A stretch of 64,000 bases of DNA, taken from contig NZ_CP120233.1 in NCBI RefSeq assembly GCF_030012985.1, positions 1,364,001 to 1,428,000 on the forward strand, read 5' to 3'. Positions 47,115 through 56,892 of the stretch are shown piece after piece (the stretch's first letter is position 1; every line of letters starts with the position of its first letter). The notes below the pieces were generated by a model. That model had not been told where the DNA came from and made no database searches. It saw only the letters and a list, made by a program, of their open reading frames with translations. The DNA comes from Microbulbifer sp. VAAF005 (lineage in GTDB: Bacteria; Pseudomonadota; Gammaproteobacteria; Pseudomonadales; Cellvibrionaceae). Made by a program: the position numbers and the translations under genes.

Positions 47115-48329
47115 CTAGAAAATATCCGGATCATCTATCAAACTTGCATTTTCCAACCCATAGTACTCGATCACCCAAGCATAACTCTGGTATATCTCAT
47201 AACGAGTCGGATAGGCCCGCCCTACTTCATCCCAGCGCTTCCGCGCATTGGAATAGCTGGAACCTTTGATAACTCCTTTCAACTCGAACTCATCACCATT
47301 ATGGGGATTCATGACCGTTGTGGTATAGGGAACTTCAACCTCGCTATTTTCCACCATCATCCGCGCCATCATCAATCCATAGGCGGGTACATTAGATGGC
47401 ATGGCATCTTTAACAGTTTCCTGGTTGCTTTTGGTCGATGTTTCCCCAACGGTCGTTGAAACACTAAAAGTCTCAGAAAAACTGAATGTAATGGAGCCAC
47501 TATTTTCAACAGTGCCGGGAACACCGACCTTGTAACCCTCGGTCAAGCTAACTCCAGCAGTAACCGAAATACCCATAGTATTAGTCCAGGTATCTGTTTC
47601 ACTCTTCCCGTCGGTATACCAAACTTCTGTACTGTCGTTTTGGGCAATACTGCCGGAGTTCTCAAGCAATCTCTCACCAAAGAATGTCCTGGTATTGTTG
47701 GGAGTTTCCACAATCTGATCCCAGTGAATCTCTACTCCAGATTCCACCAACTCCAAACGATCCGCAACGCAAGGGTAGATACTCCAAACTTTACTATCAC
47801 TCGCAGTACCAGCAAACCCAACTACTGACCGGGTTCCAATACTTAGATGGTATTCCTCCCACTTATACCAGCCATTATTACCTCCAAAGGTAATATCACG
47901 GGTTGAGTTATCCGCCATGTCTTTCAAGTAGACTCGAATCCTGGAAATATTGCCATCGCGCTTTTTATAGAAGCGCCAACCCTGAATATATTCGGTAGCA
48001 CCAAGCAACTTTCGATACCCGGAGATAGTGGTTTTACCAACCTCCTCATCTCCTGCATATAAGTATTCGAGTTTTAACCCTTTGATTCTCTCATCACCGC
48101 TAAAACTGGTTATAGCGGTGATCTTGTCTCCAGGGATTCGGGTGGTAACATAGCTATCGCACATATCGAAATCGCTACCATTCCCGCTCTTACCATACTG
48201 AAATATTGTATCGTACCTTAGGGTCCCACCATTATCTGATGTATTAAAGTACTGATCCAAAATATTTTCTGCTGCACTAATCTGCACAGAAGCCAATAAA
48301 CCTAACATCGCTGTGACGAAATACTTCAT
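47115..48329 (-). CDS. Aerolysin-like beta-pore-forming protein with N-terminal beta-prism domain
   Basis: From ATG 48329 (AAGG upstream) the protein has 404 residues. A signal peptide (FVTAMLGLLASVQISA) is followed by a likely jacalin-type beta-prism lectin domain (about 45-165; DERIKGLKLEYLY, VVGFAGTASDSKVWSIYPC). After a linker, about 200-375 shows the aerolysin/ETX-MTX2 pattern: WTNTMGISVTAGVSLTEGYK, a Ser/Thr-rich amphipathic stretch SGSITFSFSETFSVSTTVGE suited to form a membrane hairpin, then YGLMMARMMVENSEVEVPYT. Such proteins bind sugars on target cells, oligomerise and form beta-barrel pores. Homology is inferred from pattern only. Monocistronic. Confidence 0.68.
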   Translation of the reverse strand: MKYFVTAMLGLLASVQISAAENILDQYFNTSDNGGTLRYDTIFQYGKSGNGSDFDMCDSYVTTRIPGDKITAITSFSGDERIKGLKLEYLYAGDEEVGKTTISGYRKLLGATEYIQGWRFYKKRDGNISRIRVYLKDMADNSTRDITFGGNNGWYKWEEYHLSIGTRSVVGFAGTASDSKVWSIYPCVADRLELVESGVEIHWDQIVETPNNTRTFFGERLLENSGSIAQNDSTEVWYTDGKSETDTWTNTMGISVTAGVSLTEGYKVGVPGTVENSGSITFSFSETFSVSTTVGETSTKSNQETVKDAMPSNVPAYGLMMARMMVENSEVEVPYTTTVMNPHNGDEFELKGVIKGSSYSNARKRWDEVGRAYPTRYEIYQSYAWVIEYYGLENASLIDDPDIF

Positions 48330-48487
48330 AGTCAACACCTTCTTTATAAGATTATTCTTTTAAACGGATACAACTATCTGAGTACAACCTTTTGTCAACT
48401 TCGTCCGTGTCCAACCCTCCTGTATTGCCTTTATTGTTTAAGTTTTCCATCCTGTGGGGTGAAAAATAGAAGTAATCTGACTTCGCG

Positions 48488-50074
48488 CTACCAGAACGAA
48501 CCCACCACCAACGCAGTAACCACAAGCAGTAGCACAGACTGAACTCGATAGTTTTTCCATAGTGGCTGTGCTTTCAGGGATACGGTCTCAGTGTCAAAAT
48601 CGCTTTTAGACCAAGTGAAAGATTTGGCTTCTTCGCTAATCTCAGTAGGATAAAGCAGGCTGGCAATCACCAATACCAGTGAACAGAAGACAAATAAAAT
48701 TGGAGCAATATAGAGGAAATGTAAGTTTGTCCAGTCGAAGACTTCATTGACAAAAAAGAGGCCAACACCGCCCAAGGTGCCTAACAGCAAAGTAGCTATG
48801 GCTCCCTTGGAGTTAGCACCACGCCAAAAGAATCCGATCAGGAAAAGTGCCAGTACAGGGGGAACTGCATAGGAAAGTACCTTCTGCAGATACTGGAATA
48901 AGGAACCAAAACTTTCAATCTGTGGTGCCCAAAGTACGGCAAGTATCATAAAGATAAAGGTGACCAGCTGACCTACACGCATTAACTGGTGCTGGTTTAG
49001 GCCCGGAAAAAACTTCCGCACAAAGTCCATGGTCACCAGCGTGGAAGCTGAATTAAGCGTGGAATCAATTTGCGACATTAGTGCAGCAACAAAACCTGCC
49101 AACACTAGCCCCAGGATACCAACAGGCAACAGCTCAAATAACAGAGTGGGATAAACCATATCTGCGCGCTCTAGCTCGGGGAAAATAACAATCGCCATAG
49201 TGCCAGGCAGAACCATGATAAACAGCACGGGAAGTTTGAGCAGACCGGCAAATAAGGCTCCCCAGCGGCCGTGATTAACATCTTTTGCACTGAGTACCCT
49301 TTGCACCATAAATTGGTTAGTACACCAGAAATAAAAGCCCAGCAAAGTGACTCCCGTAATTAGCCCCAACCAGGGTACGCTCGAATCACCAATGGGCCGT
49401 ATCAGACTCAATTGTTCCGCCGAGACCTGGGATACAACATTTTCCCAACCTCCTGCGCGATCCAGGGCAAAAATACTGATCAGGATTGAACCAAATATCA
49501 GCAGCAGCGCCTGAATGGTGTCGGTATAAATAACGGCCGCCAAACCTCCACAGATGGTGTAGATACCCGCGATCACCGCCAAAATTGAAATCGTGGTCCA
49601 AATTGGTAATTCAGGAAATATCAATTTCATTACCAGGGCCCCTGCATAGAGGCTACCTGCAGTATCAACCACAATATTCAGGAAAATAGTCAATCCCGAA
49701 AAATAAGTGCGCGCGGTGCTGTTAAAGCGACGCTCAAGCATTTCCGGCATCGTGTAAATGCGCGAGCGAAGAATTGTCGGCAGATAGAAAACGGCAAAGA
49801 AAACCAGGATAACCGCCGCCATCCACTCATAGTTGAAGACCGCTATGCCAGTGCTGTAAGCATCTCCGGCCAAGCCGATCAAAGTGGTACTCGATATATT
49901 GGAAGCGAACAGGGATAAGCCAATCAAGGGCCATACCATTTTCCTCCCTGCCAGGAAGTAGTCCTCTGCAGTATCGTGGCGGCGACTTAGGAAGAGCCCA
50001 AGGACGATGGTGAAAACAAAATAGACGACCAGAATGGTCGCATCGACTGGGTGAAGACCAAAATCGACCGGCAT
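48488..50074 (-). CDS. Sodium:solute symporter of the SSS family (sugar type)
   Basis: About 528 residues with 13-14 membrane helices. SSS features are AEDYFLAGRKMVWPLIGLSL, SNISSTTLIGLAGDAYSTG and QIDSTLNSASTLVTMDFVRK, which match the SGLT-type sugar symporters. I start it at ATG 50074, which has GAGG five bases upstream; a GTG at 50089 lacks a ribosome binding site. It should import fructose, sucrose or a short fructan fragment with Na+. A perfect palindrome 61 bases upstream (50135-50157) recurs before the TonB-dependent receptor gene, so both are probably repressed by the divergent ROK regulator. Confidence 0.9.
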   Translation of the reverse strand: MPVDFGLHPVDATILVVYFVFTIVLGLFLSRRHDTAEDYFLAGRKMVWPLIGLSLFASNISSTTLIGLAGDAYSTGIAVFNYEWMAAVILVFFAVFYLPTILRSRIYTMPEMLERRFNSTARTYFSGLTIFLNIVVDTAGSLYAGALVMKLIFPELPIWTTISILAVIAGIYTICGGLAAVIYTDTIQALLLIFGSILISIFALDRAGGWENVVSQVSAEQLSLIRPIGDSSVPWLGLITGVTLLGFYFWCTNQFMVQRVLSAKDVNHGRWGALFAGLLKLPVLFIMVLPGTMAIVIFPELERADMVYPTLLFELLPVGILGLVLAGFVAALMSQIDSTLNSASTLVTMDFVRKFFPGLNQHQLMRVGQLVTFIFMILAVLWAPQIESFGSLFQYLQKVLSYAVPPVLALFLIGFFWRGANSKGAIATLLLGTLGGVGLFFVNEVFDWTNLHFLYIAPILFVFCSLVLVIASLLYPTEISEEAKSFTWSKSDFDTETVSLKAQPLWKNYRVQSVLLLVVTALVVGSFW

Positions 50075-50134
50075 AACTTCCTCGTTCACTGCTAGCAGCG
50101 TATTTTTAGAATGATTTGCTTGAACTTGGTCAAA

Positions 50135-50157
50135 AATTAAATCACAGTGATTTAATT
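50135..50157. promoter_or_regulatory. Putative ROK-repressor operator 1
   Basis: Perfect 23-bp palindrome with half-site AATTAAATCAC around a central A, between the divergent symporter and ROK regulator genes. Its central 21 bases are identical to those of the palindrome at 52871-52897. Confidence 0.85.
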
Positions 50158-50335
50158 AAGTAAAGCCAAGCTTCAATAAACAAAAAAAGCTATATTAATC
50201 AATAAGTTATATAAACTCGGATCTTAGTGCCAACGAAGCCAATAGACTAAGCAAAGGCTTTAAAGTTACACTTTTAACAATAGAACCGGACAATCGGTGG
50301 CCGGATCAGATCACGTTTCATCTCAGGGGGCACGG

Positions 50336-51556
50336 ATGGGTAAAGGTAGCAATTCCAGTGGTTTACGCCGCTATAACGAGCGAGTGGTGCTCACGACCTT
50401 GCGGAAGACTGGCGCAGCCTCCAAGTCCGACCTAGCGCGCCAAACTGACCTCACCGCTCAGGCGGTTACCCGGATTGTCGATGATTTGGAAAACGCAGGA
50501 CTGGTGATGCGAGAGGGACGCCGACTGGGCGGCAAAGGCCAACCCTCGATTATGTACGTTATTAACCCTACTGGTGCTTACTCTGTCGGCATCAAGGTGG
50601 GACGGCGCAATATCGAGCTGCTACTAATGGATTTTGGTGGCACGGTACTAAAGAAAATTTGCCACGAGTTTGAATTCCCGGAGCCCGAATTTTTATTGGC
50701 AAAAATTGAATCGGGCCTCCAGGCACTTACTGATACCCTACCCGCTAAAGACAGAGGGAAACTAGTGGGCGTGGGTATCGCTATGCCCTGGTTTATCGGC
50801 GCCTGGACCGAAGAGCTCAATATGAGTGAAGAACTTGCCGCCCAGTGGCAGGAAATTAATTTTGCTGAAGAAGTTGCTCAGCGCACACATCTGCCGGTCT
50901 TCTTCGAGAACGACTGTTCCGCTGCTGCTGTTGCCGAATTGCAGTTTGGCAATGGCCAAGACATATCCAATTTTCTCTACGTTTATATCGGGACCTTTAT
51001 CGGTGGAGGCCTGGTATTAAATGGCAGCCTGGAAACCGGCGTCCATGGCAATGCGGGCAACCTGGTTTCCCTGCCAGTGCCCCGCTCAAAACTTAGCAGC
51101 ACCCCTGAAAATCAAGGAGCATTTGAGCTACTCCTCAATCGCGCTTCACTATTTGGGCTGCGCAGACATTTACGAGAGTGCGGCATCGAAATTACCAGCA
51201 CTTCCGAACTTGAAACGGTAATGGACCAGGCCCGCCCTCAGATCCAGGAGTGGCTGGACGACTGTGCAGATGCGCTGGTTTATGCATTTCTATCGGCAAT
51301 CAGCGTACTGGACCTGGAGGCTATTATTGTCGATGCGCATTTGCCCCGCTTTTTATTAGACGAACTGGTCGAAATGATTTCTCGCAGGATAAAGCAGGTG
51401 GCGCCTTCAGGTGTATTTGCGCCCAAAATTGTCAGTGGAAAAATTGGAGTCGACGCCATCGCCACAGGCGGTGCGATTCTGCCTTTTTACTCAATTTTTG
51501 CACCGGATAAAACAGTTCTATTAAAAGGCGGCATACCAGGAAGAATATCTACCTGA
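50336..51556 (+). CDS. ROK-family transcriptional repressor
   Basis: About 406 residues from ATG 50336; a GTG at 50297 would add 13 residues. It has an N-terminal winged HTH (LRKTGAASKSDLARQTDLTA, QAVTRIVDDLENAGLV) followed by a ROK sugar-kinase-like domain with VGVGIAMPWFIG, FFENDCSAAAVAE and YVYIGTFIGGGLV. It has only part of the kinase and zinc-binding residues, as is usual for NagC/Mlc-type repressors that bind a sugar ligand. It is divergent from the symporter and next to the GH32-like gene. The paired palindromes at 50135 and 52871 are the likely operators. Confidence 0.9.
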   Translation: MGKGSNSSGLRRYNERVVLTTLRKTGAASKSDLARQTDLTAQAVTRIVDDLENAGLVMREGRRLGGKGQPSIMYVINPTGAYSVGIKVGRRNIELLLMDFGGTVLKKICHEFEFPEPEFLLAKIESGLQALTDTLPAKDRGKLVGVGIAMPWFIGAWTEELNMSEELAAQWQEINFAEEVAQRTHLPVFFENDCSAAAVAELQFGNGQDISNFLYVYIGTFIGGGLVLNGSLETGVHGNAGNLVSLPVPRSKLSSTPENQGAFELLLNRASLFGLRRHLRECGIEITSTSELETVMDQARPQIQEWLDDCADALVYAFLSAISVLDLEAIIVDAHLPRFLLDELVEMISRRIKQVAPSGVFAPKIVSGKIGVDAIATGGAILPFYSIFAPDKTVLLKGGIPGRIST

Positions 51557-51670
51557 TTGCGCCTTAATTGGAACCCCAGAAAAGCATAAAAATAACTCTG
51601 GGCTCCCTAAGAATAATCAAAGCAATAACTCACCGGAAAATTTCCAATCAGCACCAATGAGGTAAATATC

Positions 51671-52657
51671 ATGGCATTTAATCTCGATAATAAATGGGTA
51701 TGGGATTTTTGGTTCGCGCAGGACGGCGACCAGTACCATGTATTTTACCTTCAAGCCGATAAATCACTGGGCGATCCTGAGCTGCGCCATTGGAATGTAT
51801 CTGTCGGTCATGCCATTTCTACGGACCTTATTCATTGGACAACGCTCCAGGATGCATTAAAACCCTCACCTCGAACTGCAACCGCCAGTGAGGAAGCTGC
51901 AGACTCTTACACTACCTGGACCGGCTGTGTACACAGAGAAGGCGATACCTGGTATATGTTTTATACCGGTACTAAATATTCGGAGAAAGGCCTGATTCAG
52001 CGGGTCTGCCTGGCAACTTCCAAGGACTTATTACACTGGGAAAAACACCCCAACAACCCCCTGGTGGAATTAGATCCCAATTTCTACGATGGCCTGAACC
52101 TTGAATATTGGCACGATGCATCCTGGCGTGACCCATGGATCGTTAAAGACCCCACGCAGAATCTCTACCATATGTATCTCACTGCGCGCTGCAACCAGGG
52201 CAGCCCTGATGGGCGTGGCGCAGTTGGCTATGCCAGCTCAACGGACTTAATTCACTGGAAAGTGGGGCAACCGATACTGGCTCCCGGCTGGTATGGCGAA
52301 ATGGAAGTACCGCAAATTGAATACATCCATGGCCGCTACTACTTATTCTGCTCAGTATCGACAAAGTTCCACAGCGCTGCCCATCGACAATCCATGCAGG
52401 GTACACCACTGACTGGCACAAAATATTTTATCGCCGATGATCTGAATGGCCCATACGAAGTCGTTGGAGATGGCTTTATCGGCGCAGACCAGCAGGGATC
52501 ACTCTATTCCGGCCGGGTTATCCAGGGGCCGGACCAACATTGGTATCTGCTGGCTTTTAATAGGGACGATGCCGAGGGCAACTTTATCGGCGGTATCTGC
52601 GACCCCAAACGCATCGAGTTTATGGACGATGGACAACTGGGATTGGCCAAAGACTAG
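51671..52657 (+). CDS. GH32-like beta-fructosidase (five-bladed propeller)
   Basis: The 328-residue protein has the clan GH-J triad. Asp12 in WVWDFWFAQDGDQYHVFYLQ is in the nucleophile position, R153-D154-P155 in SWRDPWIVKD is the transition-state-stabiliser motif, and Glu212 in MEVPQIEY is in the acid/base position. It has no signal peptide and lacks the C-terminal beta-sandwich of classic GH32, so it should be a cytoplasmic, single-domain enzyme. Substrate is probably sucrose or fructo-oligosaccharide, in line with the nearby fructokinase. ATGAGG lies just before its start ATG at 51671. The first blade motif is WDFW rather than the usual WMNDPNG. Confidence 0.82.
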   Translation: MAFNLDNKWVWDFWFAQDGDQYHVFYLQADKSLGDPELRHWNVSVGHAISTDLIHWTTLQDALKPSPRTATASEEAADSYTTWTGCVHREGDTWYMFYTGTKYSEKGLIQRVCLATSKDLLHWEKHPNNPLVELDPNFYDGLNLEYWHDASWRDPWIVKDPTQNLYHMYLTARCNQGSPDGRGAVGYASSTDLIHWKVGQPILAPGWYGEMEVPQIEYIHGRYYLFCSVSTKFHSAAHRQSMQGTPLTGTKYFIADDLNGPYEVVGDGFIGADQQGSLYSGRVIQGPDQHWYLLAFNRDDAEGNFIGGICDPKRIEFMDDGQLGLAKD

Positions 52658-52685
52658 CAGGCAGGAATCGCAACCAAATCCTTAG

Positions 52686-52710
52686 GTAGATGCTCACCAG
52701 AAGCATCTAC
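52686..52710. terminator. Hairpin after the GH32-like gene
   Basis: GTAGATGCT and AGCATCTAC form a perfect 9-bp stem with a seven-base loop 29 bases after the stop codon. No T run follows. Confidence 0.6.
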
Positions 52711-52870
52711 TGCCCCGTACCCCCTTCTCCCGCAGCCAGTGCTACTTAGAAAGACAAGTAGCGCTGTCACCAAAAGCAAAGATCGATACCGCGAAAATCA
52801 CTACTTCCCCTTGGTTTACTTATCTATTCGCTGATTCCACTACGTAAATTCCGCAAATTTTCGTATTGCC

Positions 52871-52897
52871 TTTATTAAATCACAGTGATTTAATAAA
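52871..52897. promoter_or_regulatory. Putative ROK-repressor operator 2
   Basis: Perfect 27-bp palindrome around a central A, with half-site core ATTAAATCAC, about 115-140 bases before the TonB-dependent receptor start. Its central 21 bases are identical to operator 1. Confidence 0.85.
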
Positions 52898-53010
52898 TGT
52901 GTTCGCGGGGAGAGGTCCCACCCATGCGGTAACAGGAAGAGAGTCTCGAGCCCGCAGAGAACGGGCCGTGAAAAATCTAATAACCATAAGAGATGATTGA
53001 GGAGAGCGCC

Positions 53011-55515
53011 GTGATTGCAGAGGGCTTCCAAGCAGGTTCAGAGACACAGAAACACTTTAAACCACACTCCATAGCCCTGGCAGTTGCCATGGCCTCCAGC
53101 GTAGCGGTACCGGCAACAGCTGAGGAAATGCCGGAAATTGAAGAGGTGATGGTTACCGCAACCGCTCGACCGGTTACCAAGATGGAATCCAGCGTATCCG
53201 TTAGTGCACTGGACACTGAGGAAATGGCGAAGTACGCCCCGCGCTCTACCGCAGAGCTGTTCCGCAGCTTACCCGGTATTCGGGCGGAATCCTCCGGTGG
53301 CGGCGGCAATGCAAATATCACCGTTAGAGGTATTCCCCTGGCAACTGGCGGCTCCAAATATATGCAAATCCAGGAAGACGGATTGCCTGTATTAGAATAC
53401 GGCGATATTAATTTCGGTAACACTGACAACTTTGTTCGCACCGACTCCTCTCTCGCACGTATAGAAAGCGTACGCGGCGGCTCTGCCTCCACCTTTGCCA
53501 GTAATTCCCCTGGCGGTGTGATCAATATGATCAGCAATACCGGCGAAGAAGAAGGTGGTAATGTAGGACTTTCGTTTGGTGCGGACTACGATGAGTCCCG
53601 CCTGGACTTTGGCTATGGCCACCACTTGAATGACACTTTGCGATTCTATGTCGGCGGATTTTTAAGAGAGGGAGAAGGCATCCGCGAGACCGGCTTTGAT
53701 GGGGATTCCGGCGGCCAACTCAAGGCCAACCTCACCAAAGAGTTTGATAACGGTTATGTCCGCCTCTATTACAAACATCTCGATGACCGGGTAACAACTT
53801 ATCTTCCTGGCCCTGTAACCTATAAGGGCGATGGTGAATTCGGCACGGTTGCCAACTTCGATGCCAGCAGCCAAACCCTGCATTCCGATAATTATCGATA
53901 CATTTCCACTTTTGATGCCTACGGCAATCCGGTAACCCGCGACTTATCCGACGGTATCGAATCTCTGGTGGAAGCCTATGGCTTTGAAACCAAATTCGAA
54001 TTTAATGATGGCTGGACTGTTACCGACAAATTCAGAATTTCTGATGTTAGCGGCAGCTTTATTTCCCCCTTTACCGATACTTTCGGCGATTACGGACCAC
54101 AATCCACACAGGATATGGCTGATACCATTTGTGCAAATGCCGTAGGCAGTAGCGGAGAGGCCATAGACTGTAGCGCCGGCACAACGGTGACTTATGCCAA
54201 TGGTGAAGAGGCCGAAGGCCTCGCCTATGTCGACCTGCTCTTTGATACAGAAATACACGATTTGGGTCTGATAGTTAACGACTTTAAAGTCGATAAATTA
54301 ATTGGCGATAATATTGTTGTTTCCGGTGGGTTCTATTACTCCAACCAAAATATCAAAACCAGCTGGAATAGTTGGAATGCCCTAGTTCAAACTGTTGACG
54401 GCAGCAATTCTGAAAACCTCACCATAACTGCCAATGCCAACGGAGATGTACTGGTAGATGATGGGGTCTGGTCTGCAAGCTTTCTTTCCTGGGCCTGGGA
54501 CCTGGAATATGAAACTTATGCACCCTATATGAATGTGGCGATCGACATCGGCGACTTTACCTTCGATGTCAGTGCCCGCCACGATATGGTCAATGCCAAA
54601 GGCTCCCTGGTTTCCAGCTGTTGTGGTGGTGATACAGACTACGATCTGAATGGCGATGGTATTATCAGCGATGTGGAAAGTGCTAGCGCTTCCGATGCCT
54701 TTGGATTCACCGGCGGCGTCATCACAATGGCCAATGGATCCACCCAGCTCGTTGACTACGATGCAGACAACACCTCTTTCTCTCTCGGTGGGAATTATAT
54801 TCTCAACGACAGCATGGCTATTTTTGCCCGCTACAGCGAGGGCGGTCGAGCAATTGCCGATCGGCTTCTACAAATTAGCGGCGCCCTCAACAGTGACGGA
54901 AGCCTAACTGACACCACCGATGGTTTCGACTCTGTGGACCAGCTGGAAATTGGATACAAACTCTCAACCGGCGATCTGGATTTCTTTGCAACTTACTTCA
55001 ATACGGTCACTGAAGAGACCAATGCAGAAATCACTAGCGGCTTAACGTTTGTACGCGAGTATGAAGCCCAAGGAATCGAGCTGGAAGCAGCCTACAGTTA
55101 TGGAGACTTTTCCGTAAATGGAAACCTCACCTGGACCGACGCCGAAATTTCAAAAGATGCCAACGACAGTTCTGTCGTAGGAAATACGCCGCGCCGTCAA
55201 GCTGATTTCATTTACACGATTACACCGCAATATAACTTTGGTGATGACTTTACATTTGGTGCAAGCCTCCAAGGGTCTACAGAATATTTTGTTTCTGACT
55301 CCAACCAGTTGAAACAGGAAGGTTATGTCCTGGTCAATCTGTTTGGTTCTTATTACCTGACAGAAGACCTTACCGTTTCCTTTAATATAAACAACCTCAC
55401 CGATGAATTTGTTGTTACCGAAGTTGAAGAGTCTTACGCAGAAGTTGGAGACATAGTACGCGGACGGGCTATCAGTGGCCGCTCCACCAGCGTCAGTTTC
55501 AATTACGCTTTTTGA
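53011..55515 (+). CDS. TonB-dependent outer membrane receptor for a fructoside
   Basis: About 834 residues. It has a signal peptide (SIALAVAMASSVAVPATA), a TonB box-like EEVMVTATA, a plug domain (ELFRSLPGIRAESS, ESVRGGSASTFASNSPGGVI), and a 22-strand barrel ending in the C-terminal Phe of SVSFNYAF. The GTG at 53011 has GAGGAG six bases upstream; the ATG at 52993 has only a poorly spaced AAGAG, so I prefer the GTG. It should bring oligosaccharides too big for porins across the outer membrane. Operator 2 lies upstream, so it belongs to the ROK regulon. Confidence 0.92.
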   Translation: MIAEGFQAGSETQKHFKPHSIALAVAMASSVAVPATAEEMPEIEEVMVTATARPVTKMESSVSVSALDTEEMAKYAPRSTAELFRSLPGIRAESSGGGGNANITVRGIPLATGGSKYMQIQEDGLPVLEYGDINFGNTDNFVRTDSSLARIESVRGGSASTFASNSPGGVINMISNTGEEEGGNVGLSFGADYDESRLDFGYGHHLNDTLRFYVGGFLREGEGIRETGFDGDSGGQLKANLTKEFDNGYVRLYYKHLDDRVTTYLPGPVTYKGDGEFGTVANFDASSQTLHSDNYRYISTFDAYGNPVTRDLSDGIESLVEAYGFETKFEFNDGWTVTDKFRISDVSGSFISPFTDTFGDYGPQSTQDMADTICANAVGSSGEAIDCSAGTTVTYANGEEAEGLAYVDLLFDTEIHDLGLIVNDFKVDKLIGDNIVVSGGFYYSNQNIKTSWNSWNALVQTVDGSNSENLTITANANGDVLVDDGVWSASFLSWAWDLEYETYAPYMNVAIDIGDFTFDVSARHDMVNAKGSLVSSCCGGDTDYDLNGDGIISDVESASASDAFGFTGGVITMANGSTQLVDYDADNTSFSLGGNYILNDSMAIFARYSEGGRAIADRLLQISGALNSDGSLTDTTDGFDSVDQLEIGYKLSTGDLDFFATYFNTVTEETNAEITSGLTFVREYEAQGIELEAAYSYGDFSVNGNLTWTDAEISKDANDSSVVGNTPRRQADFIYTITPQYNFGDDFTFGASLQGSTEYFVSDSNQLKQEGYVLVNLFGSYYLTEDLTVSFNINNLTDEFVVTEVEESYAEVGDIVRGRAISGRSTSVSFNYAF

Positions 55516-55573
55516 TCGTTGTTCTTCCCTACTCTAGTAAGTGGTTTGCAGTTCTGCCCATAGCTTTGCAAAC

Positions 55574-55610
55574 CCCGAGCGTCTGGCCCCCACCGGCGCT
55601 CGGTTTTTTT
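55574..55610 (+). terminator. Rho-independent terminator after the receptor gene
   Basis: CCGAGCG and CGCTCGG form a 7-bp GC-rich stem, followed by seven T residues. It closes the receptor transcript about 60 bases after the stop. Confidence 0.88.
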
Positions 55611-55713
55611 CTTTCAGAAACAATATAACCAGCTATAAACTATCAGTGGTGTAAGTTCAGCAACCATCAACTGATAATACGAATAACTTATGTAACCCGG
55701 GGAGCGGATTAGG

Positions 55714-56646
55714 ATGGAAAGGCAAGGCAATGCGGTAGATACCTTGCTCGGCGGAATTGAAGCCGGTGGTACCAAATTTAACTGTGTGGTAGCCGCTGGG
55801 ATTAATGACATCCGTGAGCGAGCCAGCTTCCCAACCACCGACCCAGAACATACGCTATCCAAGGTCGCTCAGTTTTTTCACGAAAGCAGTCAGCGCCACG
55901 GCACCGTTTCTGCGCTGGGCATAGCCAGCTTTGGCCCGGTAAACCTGGACCCAGAATCCGCCTACTATGGCTATATCACCCAAACACCTAAAGCTGGCTG
56001 GTCCAATACCAATATGGCTGGCTACTTCAGCCAAGCCCTGTCGGTACCAGTTGCTTTCGATACAGATGTTAATGGCGCCGCCCTTGGAGAGCACCTCTGC
56101 GGCGCCGCTACAGATGTAAAGAACTTTGTCTACGTCACCATCGGTACCGGTATCGGCGCCGGCATTATGATCGACGGGCAGCTGATCAATGGATCTATGC
56201 ACCCGGAAATTGGGCATATGTTGATGCCTAGAGACAGCCAAAAGGATTCTTTTAAAGGCAACTGCCCATTTCATAACAACTGCCTTGAAGGACTGGCCTC
56301 AGGTCCTGCGATAGAGGAGCGCTGGGGACTGCGTGGCCAACACCTGGAACAACACCACCCGGCCTGGGACCTGGAGGCGGAGTATCTGGCCACTATGTGT
56401 GTCAACCTTACCAGCTGCTACTCACCACAGCGGATCATACTGGGGGGTGGAGTGATGATACAGGCGCACCTATTCAATCGCATAAGACAAAAATTCCTAG
56501 CCTTAGCCGGTGGTTACTTTCCCCAAGTCTCAGAAAGTAATATTGAACGGTATATCGTTGCGCCAAAACTAGTGGGAAGGTCCGGTGAAGTCGGCTCTCT
56601 GCGGATGGCCCAGCACCTATACAACACTAAAAACGTCATTGCCTAA
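55714..56646 (+). CDS. ROK-family fructokinase
   Basis: The 310-residue protein has the ROK kinase features: N-terminal GGIEAGGTKFNC, catalytic Asp in AFDTDVNGAALGE, phosphate loop YVTIGTGIGAGIM, and zinc ligands HPEIGHM with NCPFHNNCLEG. The CPFHxxCLEG form and EIGHML are typical of the fructokinase branch (ScrK/Mak). It phosphorylates fructose in the cytoplasm with ATP. GGGGAG lies nine bases before ATG 55714. It follows the receptor gene but lies beyond a terminator, and no operator palindrome is seen before it. Confidence 0.9.
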   Translation: MERQGNAVDTLLGGIEAGGTKFNCVVAAGINDIRERASFPTTDPEHTLSKVAQFFHESSQRHGTVSALGIASFGPVNLDPESAYYGYITQTPKAGWSNTNMAGYFSQALSVPVAFDTDVNGAALGEHLCGAATDVKNFVYVTIGTGIGAGIMIDGQLINGSMHPEIGHMLMPRDSQKDSFKGNCPFHNNCLEGLASGPAIEERWGLRGQHLEQHHPAWDLEAEYLATMCVNLTSCYSPQRIILGGGVMIQAHLFNRIRQKFLALAGGYFPQVSESNIERYIVAPKLVGRSGEVGSLRMAQHLYNTKNVIA

Positions 56647-56892
56647 ACCAGGGAGGGGACATCCCCTTCCCGCCCATCCTCTTCTCAGTGGGCGTGGTTC
56701 CCAAGTGCAATATCCCTATTTCTGTGATTACGACCACTTCTTGAGCAAAAACTTGCGATGAAGAGTGATTCCTGCGGCAGTAACCCCCTCCCCAGCTAGC
56801 GATTCCCTTTATCTATCTGTTAGGCTTCCATATAGATACCTCTAGTAAGCAGGGCGATAACAGGTAAGTTTCAGCGCCCCTCAGGGATAGTA

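Noticed and set aside
48330..48338. Earlier GTG start for the pore-forming protein
   Set aside because: It adds three residues without better ribosome binding; the ATG at 48329 has AAGG at a good distance.
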